The notes below the pieces were generated by a model that was not told the origin of the DNA, ran no database searches, and was given only the letters and a program-made list of their open reading frames with translations. Shown one piece after another: positions 16,390-25,298 of a stretch of 64,000 bases of DNA. Source of the stretch: Sphingosinicella xenopeptidilytica (GTDB lineage: Bacteria > Pseudomonadota > Alphaproteobacteria > Sphingomonadales > Sphingomonadaceae); the NCBI RefSeq assembly GCF_042676985.1, contig NZ_JBHTIK010000015.1, positions 558,001 through 622,000 on the forward strand, written 5' to 3'. Positions within the stretch are counted from its first letter, which is position 1, and each line of letters starts with the position of its first letter. Both the position numbers and the translations under genes were made by a program.

Positions 16390-18447
16390 TCAGCGGTCGT
16401 CGCGGATGAGCAGATTGCCGACGGTGTCGACCGTCGCGTGGCTGCCGGGCAGGATGAGCGTGGTGGAATCAAGCTCGGTGACGATGGCCGGGCCGTTCAC
16501 GCGGTCCCCGGCGAGCAGCTTGCGCCTGTCGTAGATCGTCGCCTCGTGCCACGCGCCGCTGTCGAAGATGCGCGTGCTGTGAACGGCGGCGCGCGCCGGG
16601 TCGCCGTCGCCTTCCGCCAGCGCAAGCTGGCCGACATTCGCACCCGGCCCCTGCGCGATGACGCGCAGGTTGACCAGCTCTTTGCCCTTGTCGAGGCTGA
16701 AGCTGAACATCTGTTCGTGGAGATGATCGAACCGCTCGGCGGCTTTGGCGAGGCCGTGCTCGGCGAACTCGGCAGGCGGCAGCGAGACGGTGATATCCGC
16801 AGATTGGCCAGCATAGCGCAGATCCACCTGATAGATGATCTCTTGCGCGTCCTCGGGAATCCCCTCGACGTCGAGCGTAGCGCGAACACGCTCCTCAAGC
16901 TCGTCGAGCAGTCCCCGCAGTTCAGCAAGGTCGATGCCGTCCACCGGGCGGATCATCGTGCGTGCCGCTTCATCGCGAAGACGCGTCGTTGCGTCGCCCG
17001 CGGCGCAGAGCACGCCAGGACCGCGCGGTACAATCACCGGCCAAGCCTGCAGCAGTCGCCCGAGCGCATTGGCGTGAAGCGGCCCTGCGCCACCGAAGGC
17101 CATAAGCGAGAAGTTGCGTGGATCGTAGCCCTGCTCGACCGACACAAGCCGCAGCGCGCCGAACATGTTCTCGTTGACGATACGAATGATGCCTTCCGCA
17201 GCCGTCTCGAGCCCAAGCCCAAGCGCATCGGCGATCTTCTGGACGGCCTGCTGCGCGAGATCGCGGCGAATGACCATGTCACCACCCAGACGCGCATCCG
17301 CCGGCAGGTAGCCGAGCACGACGTTGGCGTCGGTGACGGTCGGCTCCGTGCCGCCCTTGTCGTAGGCCGCCGGACCCGGGACTGCGCCTGCAGACTGGGG
17401 ACCGACACGGAGCGCCTTGGTCAGCTCGGGAACGGTCGCGATGGAACCGCCGCCCGCACCCACCGTGCGCACGTCTACCGAGGACGCGCGAACGACAACG
17501 TCGTGCACAACGGTTTCGCGGCGTACCTGCGCCTCGCCGCCTTCGACGAGGCAGACGTCTGTCGACGTGCCGCCCATGTCGAACGTGATGATGTTGGGGA
17601 AGCCCGCCTGCTTCGCCACCCAGATCGCGCCGGCGACACCGCCCGCGGGGCCGGACATCAGCAGGTTGACCGGGAAGTCGGCCGCGGAGGCCGCCGTCGC
17701 GAGGCCGCCATCCGAACGCAGGATCGAGAGCTTCACCTCGCCGGTCGTGCGCGCCTCGAGATTGGTCTTGAGGTTGGAGACGTAGCGCGACACCACCGGC
17801 TTCACGAACGCGTTGGCCACCGTGGTGATGGCGCGCTCATACTCCTGCATTTCCGGCAGCGTGTCGGACGACACCGAGATCGAGATGTCGGGAAGCTCCT
17901 CGCGGACGATCTCCTCGACACGCTTCTCGTGCGCGGCATTCACATAGGAGTTCATCAGCGAAATGGTGATGGAGCCGACGCCACTGCCCTTGAAGCGCTG
18001 AAGGTCCGCGCGCAGGCGGGCCTCGTCGAGCGGGCGGACGACCTCGCCGCTGGCGCTGATCCGTTCGGAGACCTCCAGCGTGTGCTTCAGGGCGGCCATC
18101 GGCTTGCCCTTCACGAAGTTGATCCACCCCGAGAGAGCGCCGGGCACGAAGCCGCGCGCCAGATGCAGAACCTGCCGGTAGCCTTCGGTGACGATCAGAC
18201 CGACCGACGCGCCATTGCCGGTCAGCACCGCGTTCGTCGCGACCGTGGTGCCGTGCATCACATGCGTGATGTCCGCCATGTCGAGGCTGTTTTCGCGGCA
18301 GGCCTTCTCGATTCCGGCGATCACCGCTTCCGAAGGATCGGCCGGCGTCGAAGGCACCTTGGCCGTGTAGGTCCGGCTGGCCCCTTCATCGAGCAAGAAA
18401 ATGTCCGTGAACGTCCCACCGACGTCCACCCCAACCCGAAGACCCAT
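16390..18447 (-). CDS. hyuA: Hydantoinase A/oxoprolinase family protein (HyuA)
   Basis: A 685-residue ASKHA-fold ATPase subunit. It starts with the phosphate-binding GVDVGGTFTDIFLLDEG and carries the second signature FDMGGTSTDVCLVEGGE, then VGAGGGSIA. The start at 18447 is set by GGAGGGAG directly upstream. HyuA phosphorylates the cyclic amide or carbonyl substrate during ATP-dependent hydrolysis or carboxylation together with HyuB. First gene of the long run that continues to 6634; it is divergent from the GntR regulator, with the 16-bp palindrome 112 nt upstream. Separate from acetophenone carboxylase by missing accessory genes, so cyclic imide or hydantoin cleavage is favoured but unproven. 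Confidence 0.92.
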   Translation of the reverse strand: MGLRVGVDVGGTFTDIFLLDEGASRTYTAKVPSTPADPSEAVIAGIEKACRENSLDMADITHVMHGTTVATNAVLTGNGASVGLIVTEGYRQVLHLARGFVPGALSGWINFVKGKPMAALKHTLEVSERISASGEVVRPLDEARLRADLQRFKGSGVGSITISLMNSYVNAAHEKRVEEIVREELPDISISVSSDTLPEMQEYERAITTVANAFVKPVVSRYVSNLKTNLEARTTGEVKLSILRSDGGLATAASAADFPVNLLMSGPAGGVAGAIWVAKQAGFPNIITFDMGGTSTDVCLVEGGEAQVRRETVVHDVVVRASSVDVRTVGAGGGSIATVPELTKALRVGPQSAGAVPGPAAYDKGGTEPTVTDANVVLGYLPADARLGGDMVIRRDLAQQAVQKIADALGLGLETAAEGIIRIVNENMFGALRLVSVEQGYDPRNFSLMAFGGAGPLHANALGRLLQAWPVIVPRGPGVLCAAGDATTRLRDEAARTMIRPVDGIDLAELRGLLDELEERVRATLDVEGIPEDAQEIIYQVDLRYAGQSADITVSLPPAEFAEHGLAKAAERFDHLHEQMFSFSLDKGKELVNLRVIAQGPGANVGQLALAEGDGDPARAAVHSTRIFDSGAWHEATIYDRRKLLAGDRVNGPAIVTELDSTTLILPGSHATVDTVGNLLIRDDR

Positions 18448-18559
18448 GCCACTCCCTCCACTCGCGAAACGGATTTCATCGTGCCGGCGCCCTCCCAGGG
18501 CCAGGCCGCACATATCGCGCAGCCCGTAAGCTGACAAAGGGCGACAGGCAGGTCAATGG

Positions 18560-18575
18560 AAAAGTTCGAACTTTT
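18560..18575. promoter_or_regulatory. Palindromic operator candidate for the GntR regulator
   Basis: AAAAGTTCGAACTTTT is a perfect 16-bp palindrome centred between the divergent hyuA (18447) and GntR (18671) starts. A near-identical site, with one base changed and the same AAT after it, lies at 21758-21773 in front of the CoA-transferase pair. Shared position before two transcription units of one cluster supports an operator for the adjacent HutC-type repressor. Confidence 0.65.
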
Positions 18576-18670
18576 AATTCAGTTAGTTTGATTTATTGAA
18601 TTCTTGTGCTTTTCGAGCCAAGTACGAACCGCTGACGCGGGCCATGCCGGCGGCAACGAAGGAGAACGAA

Positions 18671-19408
18671 GTGAGCAAGGTGAGCGCCGGACGACGCCCG
18701 AGGTATGAAGGGGTTTATACCGAGCTGCGCGAGCGCATCGATTCGGGCGAATTCGCCGTTGGCTCCCCCTTCCCCACTGAGGTGCAACTTTGCGCCGAAC
18801 TCGGGTCGAGCCGCTATGCGGTGCGCGGCGCGCTCCTGCAGCTCGAAGAGGAAGGTCTGCTGAGCCGCCGCCGGGGCGCGGGCACCACCGTGCTGCGTCA
18901 CACCCCGATCCAGACCTTCCGCCACGCCATCGGCTCCCGCGCCGATCTCCTCCACTATGCGCACGCTACGCACATGCTGTGGGAAGCGCGCGAACGCCTG
19001 AGTGCAGACGGACAGCTTGCCCGTTTGCTCGGCTGCGACGAGATGCGCGAATGGCATACGATGCAAGGCGTGCGCTACGACGACCACGACATGCCGCTGT
19101 GCATCGTGCGTGTCTACGTGGACGTTACGCGTGCGGTGCTGCCTGACGTAGACGGATTTTCGGACGAACCCGTCTACGAATGGCTGCACCGCGTTCACGG
19201 CATCAAGCCGTCGGGCCTGTCGCAGGATATCCGCGCCAAGATGCTCACGCCCGCCGAAGCAGGCAAGCTCGGCGAACCGATTGGCGTTTCCGCGCTTCAG
19301 ATCATCCGGCGCTATTTCGATGCCGGGAACGGCATTTACCTGATCTCGGTGAACACCTTCCGTTCGCGCGATTTCGTTTACAACATGCGGCTGGAACTAA
19401 AGGACTGA
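18671..19408 (+). CDS. GntR family (HutC/UTRA) transcriptional regulator
   Basis: A 245-residue regulator with an N-terminal GntR winged HTH (YTELRERIDSGEFAVGSPFPTEVQLCAELGSSRYAVRGALLQLEEEGLLSR in two overlapping halves) and a C-terminal UTRA effector domain (about residues 95-240). The GTG start at 18671 is chosen because AAGGAG lies six bases upstream; ATG 18644 and TTG 18596 are less well placed. HutC-type members are usually repressors released by a pathway metabolite. It is divergent from hyuA and convergent with the CoA-transferase ending at 19412; it very likely controls both sides through the GTTCGAAC palindromes. Confidence 0.9.
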   Translation: MSKVSAGRRPRYEGVYTELRERIDSGEFAVGSPFPTEVQLCAELGSSRYAVRGALLQLEEEGLLSRRRGAGTTVLRHTPIQTFRHAIGSRADLLHYAHATHMLWEARERLSADGQLARLLGCDEMREWHTMQGVRYDDHDMPLCIVRVYVDVTRAVLPDVDGFSDEPVYEWLHRVHGIKPSGLSQDIRAKMLTPAEAGKLGEPIGVSALQIIRRYFDAGNGIYLISVNTFRSRDFVYNMRLELKD

Positions 19409-19411
19409 CCT

Positions 19412-20536
19412 TCAGCTCCGCGCCCAGCCCGTGGCGCGGATCGCGGCCCCGTCCGCATCCAGCGTCGGCGCGCGCAAATGCACCTCGCCGGGCTCGTCCG
19501 CGAATTTCACCGGCGTGCCGACCACGCGGCCGCCGATCCCGTCATCGATGAGCATTTCCCGGGCTGTCGCATGGGGGTGATCGAAACCCTCCGCCATGTC
19601 CAGCACCGGTGCCCAGCTGACCTCCACGGTCGGCAGGAACGTGTTCCAGTCGTCGAAGTCGCGCGCCTTGAAGATCTGCCGCAGTTCACCGATCAACTGC
19701 TGCTGAACCGGCCCCGGCTCAGCCTCGGCGAGCGGGATCAGCTCCTCCCGGCTAAGCGCCGTGAGCAGTGCCCTCGCGAACTTCATTTCGCGGCCCGTGA
19801 GCGCGATGAAGCGGCCATCGCGCGTCTCGTAGAGATTGTAGAAGGCCGAGCCGCCGATGGACCTGTGCGTCCGCGTCGTCGGCGGCAGGCCGCCGCCCAG
19901 CACCGGGCCGGACAGATGCGCCGTCCACGCCATCAGGGCGTCGTACATGGAGGCATCGACGATATCCCCGCGTCCCGTCGCGGTGCGCCGGTGAAGCGCC
20001 ATCAGCACCCCGACGAGCCCCGTCAGCGCGCTCCCCATGTCGGCGGACGGCAGTCCGGGCACCACCGGACGCCCGTCGCCATTGTCGTTGATCGCCAGAA
20101 AGCCGGTGTAGGCCTGCGCGCCCATGTCGTGGCTCGCCTTGTAGGAGAGCGGGCCGGACTGCCCGAACGCCGAGAGCGAGCAGTAGATGAGGCGCGGGTT
20201 CCGCGCGCAAAGCGTCTGCGCATCGATGCCCAGCTTCGCGGCGACACCGGGCCGGAACCCTTCGACGAAGACATCGGCTTCGTCCGCCAGGCGCAGCAGC
20301 ACCGCCACGTCCTCGGGCTTCTTGAGGTCCAGAACGATGCTGCGCTTGCCGCGGTGGACATTCTTGAACCAGATCGAAAGCCCTTCGGCATCGTAGGGTC
20401 CGAAGGCGCGGCTCGGCTCGCCGCCCGGCGGCTCGATGCGAATGACGTCGGCGCCATGATCGGCCATGATCTGCGTCATCACCGGTCCCGGCAGGAACAT
20501 GCTGAGATCGACGACCTTGATACCTTCAAGCTTCAC
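19412..20536 (-). CDS. CaiB/BaiF family CoA-transferase (second of a tandem pair)
   Basis: A 374-residue class III CoA-transferase. It starts with GIKVVDLSMFLPGPVMTQIMADHGADVIRIEPP, contains LDLKKPEDVAVLLRLADEADVFVEGFRPG, and the catalytic Asp in GLPSADMGSALTG. The start is GTG at 20536 with AAGGGGG upstream; the frame is open further but upstream residues overlap the neighbouring gene and look like antisense. It begins 11 bp after the preceding CoA-transferase stop. Two adjacent CaiB subunits can form a heteromeric enzyme (as in succinyl-CoA:benzylsuccinate CoA-transferase), so this pair may be one enzyme. Confidence 0.9.
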   Translation of the reverse strand: MKLEGIKVVDLSMFLPGPVMTQIMADHGADVIRIEPPGGEPSRAFGPYDAEGLSIWFKNVHRGKRSIVLDLKKPEDVAVLLRLADEADVFVEGFRPGVAAKLGIDAQTLCARNPRLIYCSLSAFGQSGPLSYKASHDMGAQAYTGFLAINDNGDGRPVVPGLPSADMGSALTGLVGVLMALHRRTATGRGDIVDASMYDALMAWTAHLSGPVLGGGLPPTTRTHRSIGGSAFYNLYETRDGRFIALTGREMKFARALLTALSREELIPLAEAEPGPVQQQLIGELRQIFKARDFDDWNTFLPTVEVSWAPVLDMAEGFDHPHATAREMLIDDGIGGRVVGTPVKFADEPGEVHLRAPTLDADGAAIRATGWARS

Positions 20537-20547
20537 GGCTTCCCCCT

Positions 20548-21702
20548 TCAGGCAGCGTCGGCGGGAAAGCGCCCGCGCAGCGCCGGACCATCCGCATCCA
20601 GACCGGGTGCGGCCCGCTGCGCCAGACGCGCGCCGTCGAAGCGCAGCGGGTTGGCGAACATCCTGAGCGTGCGGCCGGCGGGATGCGGCACGTCCTGCAC
20701 CATGCCGACCTCGGCCACGAACGGATTGTCGATGGCCCCGTCCAGCGATTCCACGGGCGCCGCCGGAATCTGGCCTTGCAGGATCTGCATCCATTCCGCG
20801 CGCGTCCGCGTCATGAACAGGGCGTCCAGCACGTCGGTGAGCACGTCGCGGTTCTCGCGGCGGCTGGCCAGATCGGCGAAGCGCGGGTCGGCGCCGAGGT
20901 CCGGGCGGCCGATCAGCCTGACGAGGATTTCCCAGAACTTCTGGTTCATGCAGCAGATGTAGAGCCAGCCGTCCGCCGTCTTGTACAGTTGCACCGGCAC
21001 GGTCGAAGGGTGCGCCGAACGCGGCGTCTGCGGCGTGATGACGCCTTCGTTCAGATACCAGGTGCCCTGATAGGCGAGCTGGTGGAGCGCCGCGTCGAAC
21101 AGCGAAACGTCCACATCCATGCCGATGCCGCTGCGCTCCGCGCCCCGGATCGCGCTGACGAGGCCGAATGCCATCATCATGCCGGTCATGTAGTCGACCA
21201 TCGAAAGCCCGACGCGCGTGGGGGGACTGCCGGGGTCGCCGGTCAGCGCCATGAAGCCCGCTTCCGCCTGCATCAGGAAATCATAGCCCGGCCAGTCGGC
21301 GCGCGATCCGGTGCGGCCATAGGCGGAAATGTGGCCGCAGACGATGCGCGGGTTGACCGCCGAGAGCGCCGCGTGATCCAGCCCCAGCTTCGCGGGCAGG
21401 CTGCCGCGCAGGTTGTTCACGACCGCGTGCGATTCAGCGACCAGACGGTGCAGCAGCGCCCGGTCGGTGTCGGCCTTCAGATCGAGGATGAGGCTGCGCT
21501 TGTTGAGATTGAAGCACTGGTAATAGAGGCTGTCGGCCTCGCCCAGCGTCAGCGGCCCGGTCTTGCGCGCATAGTCGCCGTCCGCCCCTTCCACCTTCAC
21601 CACGTCGGCGCCGAGATCGGCAAGGAACATCGTCGCATATGGCGCGGCGCCATATTGCTCGAAACTTATGATTTTCAGGCCGTCGAGTGGCAACGCAGTC
21701 AT
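20548..21702 (-). CDS. CaiB/BaiF family CoA-transferase (first of a tandem pair)
   Basis: A 384-residue class III CoA-transferase: LDGLKIISFEQYGAAPYATMFLADLGADVVKVEG, LDLKADTDRALLHRLVAESHAVVNNLRG, and the catalytic Asp in GLSMVDYMTGMMM. GGGAGGG before the ATG at 21702 sets the start. It is the first gene after the GTTCGAAC palindrome (21758-21773), which places a regulated promoter between it and the amidase. It lacks extra domains, and it is only moderately similar to its neighbour, as expected for alpha and beta subunits of one enzyme or for two specificities. Confidence 0.9.
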   Translation of the reverse strand: MTALPLDGLKIISFEQYGAAPYATMFLADLGADVVKVEGADGDYARKTGPLTLGEADSLYYQCFNLNKRSLILDLKADTDRALLHRLVAESHAVVNNLRGSLPAKLGLDHAALSAVNPRIVCGHISAYGRTGSRADWPGYDFLMQAEAGFMALTGDPGSPPTRVGLSMVDYMTGMMMAFGLVSAIRGAERSGIGMDVDVSLFDAALHQLAYQGTWYLNEGVITPQTPRSAHPSTVPVQLYKTADGWLYICCMNQKFWEILVRLIGRPDLGADPRFADLASRRENRDVLTDVLDALFMTRTRAEWMQILQGQIPAAPVESLDGAIDNPFVAEVGMVQDVPHPAGRTLRMFANPLRFDGARLAQRAAPGLDADGPALRGRFPADAA

Positions 21703-21757
21703 GAGCCCTCCCCTTTCGCGGGCGGAGACTGCCGAAAAGGTCGGACACAATCAATAT

Positions 21758-21773
21758 AAATGTTCGAACTTTT
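21758..21773. promoter_or_regulatory. Second copy of the GTTCGAAC operator candidate
   Basis: AAATGTTCGAACTTTT differs from the palindrome at 18560 by one base and shares the AAT that follows. It lies 56 nt upstream of the CoA-transferase start and overlaps the last bases of the amidase stop codon (21772-21774). Position implies regulation of the CoA-transferase pair by the same GntR protein. Confidence 0.6.
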
Positions 21774-23091
21774 AATCGCGAATGATCGGACTGTGTTGGC
21801 GGTGATGCTCGGTGGCCGCCTCGAACGCGCGCGCCACGCGGAACAGCAGGGCCTCGGCGCGCCAGGGTGCGGTAAGCTGCATACCGATGGGCAGGTTCCG
21901 GCGATCGAGGCCGCACGGCACGCTCAGCGACGGCACCCCGGCCGCGCCGAGATCATAGGTGTTTCGCGCCACGAGGCGCGTCGTCGCCACCATGTCCGAA
22001 GCCTCGGCCCAAAGCGGTGCGGTGACGGGCGTCGTCGGCGTGAGCAGCACGTCGATCCCGGCGGCGAACGTGTCGCGAAGCGTCCGCTGGAACTGCTGGA
22101 GAAGGCGGATGCAATGCGCGTAATCGGCGCCGCCCACCTGATGCCCAAGCTCTATGCGCCGCCGGACTTCCGCGCCGATCCGGTCGGCATGTTCGGGGTA
22201 CACATCGCGGCGCGCATCGGCGACATCGGCGAGCACGAAGCGGAACGCGCCGCCGGTGCGCAGCGTCTCGGCCTCTCCAAGCGGCACGTCGACGAGCGTA
22301 TAGCCCAGCCGTTCCAACACAGCTGCGGCTTCATCCACGGCGCGTGCCACGCAGTCCTGCAAATCCTCGTAGAAAAACGCGCGCGGCAGCCCGACACGCA
22401 GCCCCTTCACATCGGCGTCCATTCCTTCCAGCAGCGCCGCCGAATCCGCGAAAGACAGGGGATCGCGCGGATCATAGCCGGCAATGGCCGCGTACAGCCG
22501 CGCGGCGTCCGCCACGGTGGCGCCGAACGGCCCGACCACATCGCAGATCGTGCTGACATCCAGCACGCCGTGATTCGAAACGCGTCCCAGCGTCGGCCGC
22601 AGCCCCACGACGCCGCACAGCGCGGCGGGCACGCGCACCGAGCCACCCGTGTCCGTGCCGATCGCCGCGGGCACGATCCCGGCGCCCACGGCGGCGGCCG
22701 ATCCGCTGCTCGATCCGCCCGTGATGCGCGCGGTGTCCCACGGATTGCGGCAGTTGCCGAAAGCGGCGTTTTCCCCAGTCGCGCCGAAGCAGAACTCGCT
22801 GAGGTGCGATTTCCCGATGAGCGTCGCGCCGGCAGCCCGCAGGCGTCGCACCACCTCGGCATCCCCCGCCGCCGGCGGCGCATCCCGATAGACCGCCGAG
22901 CCGTGCGTTGTCGGGCGCCCCTGCCAGTCGATGCAGTCCTTCACCAGAACCGGCACGCCGCCGAGCGGGCCAATACCGGCCTTCGCCTCCCGGTCGAGCC
23001 ACAGCACGGCATTGACCGACGGATTGACCCGGTCGGCTGCGTCCAGCGCCCGTGCAATGGCTGCCTCAGCGTGATGTGCCTCACCCTGCAT
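21772..23091 (-). CDS. Amidase signature family enzyme
   Basis: A 439-residue amidase-signature enzyme with the Ser-cisSer-Lys triad visible as Lys51 (VLVKDCIDW), Ser127 (GGSSSGSAAAVGAG) and Ser151 (GTDTGGSVRVP). It hydrolyses a linear or aryl amide; the pathway context suggests the half-amide left after ring opening. The ATG at 23091 has GAGGGAGG at the correct six-base distance; the ATG at 23097 would abut it. It follows the MFS gene by 15 bp, so transporter and amidase are one operon. The stop codon overlaps the operator palindrome. Confidence 0.92.
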   Translation of the reverse strand: MQGEAHHAEAAIARALDAADRVNPSVNAVLWLDREAKAGIGPLGGVPVLVKDCIDWQGRPTTHGSAVYRDAPPAAGDAEVVRRLRAAGATLIGKSHLSEFCFGATGENAAFGNCRNPWDTARITGGSSSGSAAAVGAGIVPAAIGTDTGGSVRVPAALCGVVGLRPTLGRVSNHGVLDVSTICDVVGPFGATVADAARLYAAIAGYDPRDPLSFADSAALLEGMDADVKGLRVGLPRAFFYEDLQDCVARAVDEAAAVLERLGYTLVDVPLGEAETLRTGGAFRFVLADVADARRDVYPEHADRIGAEVRRRIELGHQVGGADYAHCIRLLQQFQRTLRDTFAAGIDVLLTPTTPVTAPLWAEASDMVATTRLVARNTYDLGAAGVPSLSVPCGLDRRNLPIGMQLTAPWRAEALLFRVARAFEAATEHHRQHSPIIRD

Positions 23092-23106
23092 CTTCATCCT
23101 CCCTCT

Positions 23107-24327
23107 TTAGGCACTGTTTCGTTTTGGTCGAACCAGCAGCGCGGCACTTCCGCCGATCAGCAACACGACACTCACAAATGCGAATGTCCGGCCGTAGCTG
23201 CCCACAATCTCATAAAGCAGCGCAAAGCTCGCCGGCCCGACCATGACACCCGCGAAGACATAGACGAGCGTGCTGCCCATCACGCTTCCGACCTCGGCGG
23301 GCGCAGCGTGGCGGAGCACCTCCGCCATCGCGACGCCATTCCAGCCATTCAGGCAGAAGCCGAGGAAACACAGCAAGCCGACCTGCATATAGGCTGGAAA
23401 GTCCGCGAGCCACGGCAACAGCAGCAGACCCGCGGCGCTGCCGAGGCCAACGAACGCCAGCACGCCGAACCCGGACCCAAGCCGGTCGGCCGAGACGCCC
23501 CAGCAAACCCGCCCCAGCACGCCGAAGGCCTGCACGCCTGCCGCCGCGGACGCCGCATGTATCAGCCGCCACCCGCAATCCGCGGTCAGCATCAAGACGG
23601 TGAAGGTGGAAAGCGTCAGCTGAACCGAGGAGTAGAGGAAACCGATGATAGTCAGCACGCGCAAGTCGCCGCGCCGCCAGATCAGCCGCTGCTCTTTCAG
23701 CAGGCCGCGCAGTAGCGACGCCTCGTTTCGTGGAGGCGTATGCGGCACCTTGTGACCCGCCAGAACGATGAGCACAGCGCACGGCAGCAGCGCCATCAGG
23801 ACAAACGCTGCGCGCCAGCCGATCACCGCATCAAGCAGCGGAAGCGCAATACTCACCAGCACCACGCCAAGCGGCGCCGCCGCCTGCTTGATAGAAAACA
23901 CGACGTTCCGCCGGTTAAGGGGCGTAACGGCGCTCAGGATCTGAGACGAAGCCGGATTCTGGAACCCGTAGGCGAAGCCGATCAGCAGAGAGGCGATCAC
24001 GCCGACGGAAATGTTGGCCGTCGCCAGCCCGAGCAGCCCAAGCGCGAACATGCCCATTCCGAATTGTTCGGTGCGCACGGCACCCAAACTGCGGATCAGC
24101 GCGCCGGCCAGTACGGATCCAAACGCGCCGGACGTGAAAAGCAGGCTGACCTGATAGCCGACGACATGGGCCTCCACGCCAAAATCCGCAGCAACGCGCG
24201 GCGCGATGGGAGGAAGCACCAGCGCCGTGCTGGTTGCCAGCAACTGCACGAGCACAGTCAGAATCAGCGCCTTGCCGAGGTTGTCAGCAACAGAACGCAG
24301 ATTTTGTTCGAACAACTTTTGGCCCAT
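23107..24327 (-). CDS. MFS transporter
   Basis: A 406-residue major facilitator protein with about 12 hydrophobic segments, beginning ALILTVLVQLLATSTALVLPPIAPRVAADFGVEAHVVGY (TM1 and loop) and containing the loop LIRSLGAVRTEQFG in place of the usual GxxxDRxGRR motif. GGGGG before the ATG at 24327 supports the start. It lies in the inner membrane and likely imports the substrate, or exports an intermediate, of the amidase/hydantoinase pathway. Motif A is degenerate, which is frequent in acid/drug antiporter-like families; specificity unknown. Confidence 0.88.
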   Translation of the reverse strand: MGQKLFEQNLRSVADNLGKALILTVLVQLLATSTALVLPPIAPRVAADFGVEAHVVGYQVSLLFTSGAFGSVLAGALIRSLGAVRTEQFGMGMFALGLLGLATANISVGVIASLLIGFAYGFQNPASSQILSAVTPLNRRNVVFSIKQAAAPLGVVLVSIALPLLDAVIGWRAAFVLMALLPCAVLIVLAGHKVPHTPPRNEASLLRGLLKEQRLIWRRGDLRVLTIIGFLYSSVQLTLSTFTVLMLTADCGWRLIHAASAAAGVQAFGVLGRVCWGVSADRLGSGFGVLAFVGLGSAAGLLLLPWLADFPAYMQVGLLCFLGFCLNGWNGVAMAEVLRHAAPAEVGSVMGSTLVYVFAGVMVGPASFALLYEIVGSYGRTFAFVSVVLLIGGSAALLVRPKRNSA

Positions 24328-24548
24328 GCCCCCGCATAAGGCGAGTTTGCAGGAAAGGCCAAGAAGATTTGCCGGCAAAGACCATGGCCGTCATTCACCT
24401 GCGCGGCGGAAACGCGATGCCGTGCCCGCTACCGAGCGACCAACCCCTTCCTGTAAGCCTTCAGGCGATTCGACATGATCGCATGGCCATGAATAAAACG
24501 ACGGCTGGTCAACCTGAGCTGATTCGATGCTAGTAAGTCTCTGATATT

Positions 24549-25298
24549 ATGATTCTGGTCGAACATCTTTTGGAAGCACCGCGAGGCGCGCGCGGCTTTG
24601 ATGTGTTGTGCGAACAGCTTCAAACGCTCTGCACATTTCGAAATTTTATTGTCTTTCGATTCGAACGAGGCAGACAGCCCACGCTTGTTCACACGAACCT
24701 CAATTTTGCGCGCATTGGCGAGCAGATGGAGAGCTACATCCGCGGCCTTCATATGCTGGATCCATTCTGCCGGGTCGATTCCGACGGACACAGCGGCCTT
24801 TTCCGGCTGGGAGATATTGCGCCGGAAGCATTCACCTCATCGGAATTCTACCGGCGGCACTACCGCTTCACCGACGTGATCGACGAACTGCGCTATATCG
24901 TGCATCTGGATGAAGGCATGTCTGCACACCTCTTCATCGAACGCGAGGCGCCTGCATCACCCTTCGCTGTGACCGAGATCGCCAGCTTTCAATCTGTATT
25001 GCCCTTTGTGACAGCTTTTGTTCGCGGGCAATTGAGGCACGGCGGCAACGGTGATGCCGGCGCGCTGCCGACTACGTTCAATCTGCCCGAAAAGGTACGC
25101 GCGATCGCGCCGGACAAGCTCACGGAACGCGAGGTGGAAATCATCGAGATGATGCTGAAGGGCCACTCGGCCAAATCCGTTGCGCGTCTGCTTGGCATCG
25201 AAGCCGGCACAGTCGCGAACCACAAGCGGAATATCTACGCGAAGCTCGAAATCCACTCGCAAGCGCAGCTGTTTGACCTGTTTCTCCGCACGCTATGA
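24549..25298 (+). CDS. LuxR-type transcriptional regulator
   Basis: A 249-residue regulator. The C-terminal LuxR HTH is clear (LTEREVEIIEMMLKGHSAKSVARLLGIEAGTVANHKRNIYAKL, in two overlapping parts of about residues 190-235). The N-terminal 170 residues do not match an autoinducer-binding signature that I recognise and may sense another ligand. No AHL synthase is nearby. The ATG at 24549 is used. It converges with the APC permease: the stop codons are adjacent, 25296-25298 and 25293-25295. It may regulate the peptide/permease operon, whose transcription runs toward it. Confidence 0.85.
   Translation: MILVEHLLEAPRGARGFDVLCEQLQTLCTFRNFIVFRFERGRQPTLVHTNLNFARIGEQMESYIRGLHMLDPFCRVDSDGHSGLFRLGDIAPEAFTSSEFYRRHYRFTDVIDELRYIVHLDEGMSAHLFIEREAPASPFAVTEIASFQSVLPFVTAFVRGQLRHGGNGDAGALPTTFNLPEKVRAIAPDKLTEREVEIIEMMLKGHSAKSVARLLGIEAGTVANHKRNIYAKLEIHSQAQLFDLFLRTL

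Noticed and set aside
13830..18534. Very long open frames on the plus strand opposite hyuA, hyuB and neighbours
   Set aside because: They are antisense to well-supported enzymes, have Arg/Asp/His-rich composition without any domain, and arise from GC-rich codon bias.
24304..24315. Third GTTCGAAC palindrome (TTGTTCGAACAA) at the MFS gene start
   Set aside because: It lies within the coding sequence and lacks the flanking AAA/TTTT of the other two; chance occurrence is not excluded.
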